Shown here piece by piece: positions 63,412-64,000 of a stretch of DNA of 64,000 bases (positions are counted from its first letter, which is position 1; every line of letters begins with the position of its first letter). The notes below the pieces were generated by a model. That model was not told the origin of the DNA, ran no database searches, and saw nothing but the letters and a program-made list of their open reading frames with translations. The position numbers were made by a program, and so were the translations under genes. Source of the DNA: JASEGV01 sp947085405 (GTDB lineage Bacteria; Bacteroidota; Ignavibacteria; UBA10030; BY39); the NCBI GenBank assembly GCA_947085405.1, contig CAMTWO010000031.1, forward strand, positions 124,001 to 188,000. Direction: 5' to 3'.

Positions 63412-64000
63412 AATCGATTTAACGAAAAGATATTACGAGCCAATACTTGAGCAGATTATGTTGAATCGCTCTAAAAAATAATAGAATCTTCAATGCTATA
63501 TATATCAATAACTTAATCCTGCCTAAAAAAACGATATATAATGAGTATATATTTGGCTTTATTGAGCTAATATAGTCAATATACTGAAATAATTTAACTA
63601 TTATAACATTATGGCCCGCGTAATATGTAATCCATTCCCACATTATAGTGCTACCTCATTACCTCTCTTGACTCATCTTGTCTCATCTCTACCTCGTTAA
63701 GCCGTAGTCATCATTACCCTGGTCAATGCACTCTTGTTACCTCAAAGAGTATGTCGTTCCACCCCCCTTTTGCCTGGTGCAGTATATTGAGTCCCAAATC
63801 GTTATTATCGTCAAGGTGGATTTATCTCCCTTTATATTCGTTTTTTTAAGTATTATTCTTATAACATATCATCGACCCCCTTTTGAATCATAAGTCCAGC
63901 CCCCGCAGTCGGGGGCGTGAATGGATTTCATTATATCAGGAACAGTGTTATATTTGCAGTGATGGTCATAGTCAGCGGTATGACCTATTGGGCTTCCTTG
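63412..64000. other. Non-coding right end with stem at 63899
   Basis: No gene supported over 590 bases. A pyrimidine-rich stretch (63648-63760) has repeated CTACCTC and TCTCATC words. A perfect GCCCCCG-CAGT-CGGGGGC hairpin lies at 63899-63916 without a T tail. Confidence 0.45.

Noticed and set aside
63419..63643. Minus-strand 74-codon ORF after the polymerase
   Set aside because: Low-complexity hydrophobic sequence in A+T-rich DNA without a ribosome-binding site.

Overview
The window (about 38% G+C by eye) looks like a chromosome of an FCB-group bacterium of the Ignavibacteria/Chlorobi/Bacteroidota kind. This is inferred from A+T-rich genes, long secreted proteins with CARDB-like and SUMF1 (formylglycine-enzyme-like) domains, and CCGCC-AGA-GGCGG palindromes. 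No rRNA or species marker is present, so the placement is tentative.

1-22.2 kb: thirteen tightly spaced minus-strand genes that read as one operon. In transcription order they are FHA, PP2C phosphatase, a secreted protein with a Cache-like C-terminus, two SUMF1-domain proteins, a zinc-ribbon Ser/Thr kinase with TPRs, a CARDB-like secreted protein, a putative lipoprotein, a 932-residue secreted protein, a zinc-ribbon protein, two more zinc-ribbon kinases, and a secreted vWA protein cut by the window edge. It is a phospho-signalling module whose writers, eraser and reader are wired to the cell envelope.

22.2-23.9 kb: an intergenic zone with a 24-bp repeat and a truncated RadC gene.

23.9-44.2 kb: a plus-strand block resembling the replication and nucleotide-metabolism region of a large phage. 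It holds ThyX, tRNA-Trp, a holin-like protein, a deoxynucleotidase, RecA, a possible UDG, a DNA polymerase III alpha subunit split into two ORFs, a GH108-type endolysin, two RING-H2-like paralogues, a phosphoesterase, a primase-helicase, two RecB/Cas4-like nucleases, an AAA+ ATPase and a truncated dNMP kinase. Structured non-coding segments lie at 24.1-24.4 and 27.1-27.7 kb. There are no capsid, terminase or integrase genes, so it is a fragment or a domesticated module.

44.2-58.1 kb: a minus-strand defence operon: HsdR_N-methylase, HsdS, DUF3883-like nuclease, a 59-residue protein, a winged-helix protein, DndD-like SMC ATPase, a DndE-HerA fusion, Hsp70-TPR and a short UvrD-like helicase. It joins type I methylation parts to Dnd parts but has no dndA, dndB or dndC. 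This is the best candidate for an unusual system here.

58.1-64 kb: an unknown gene, a frameshifted second RadC, further copies of the repeat, a 52-residue zinc ribbon and a divergent family A DNA polymerase.
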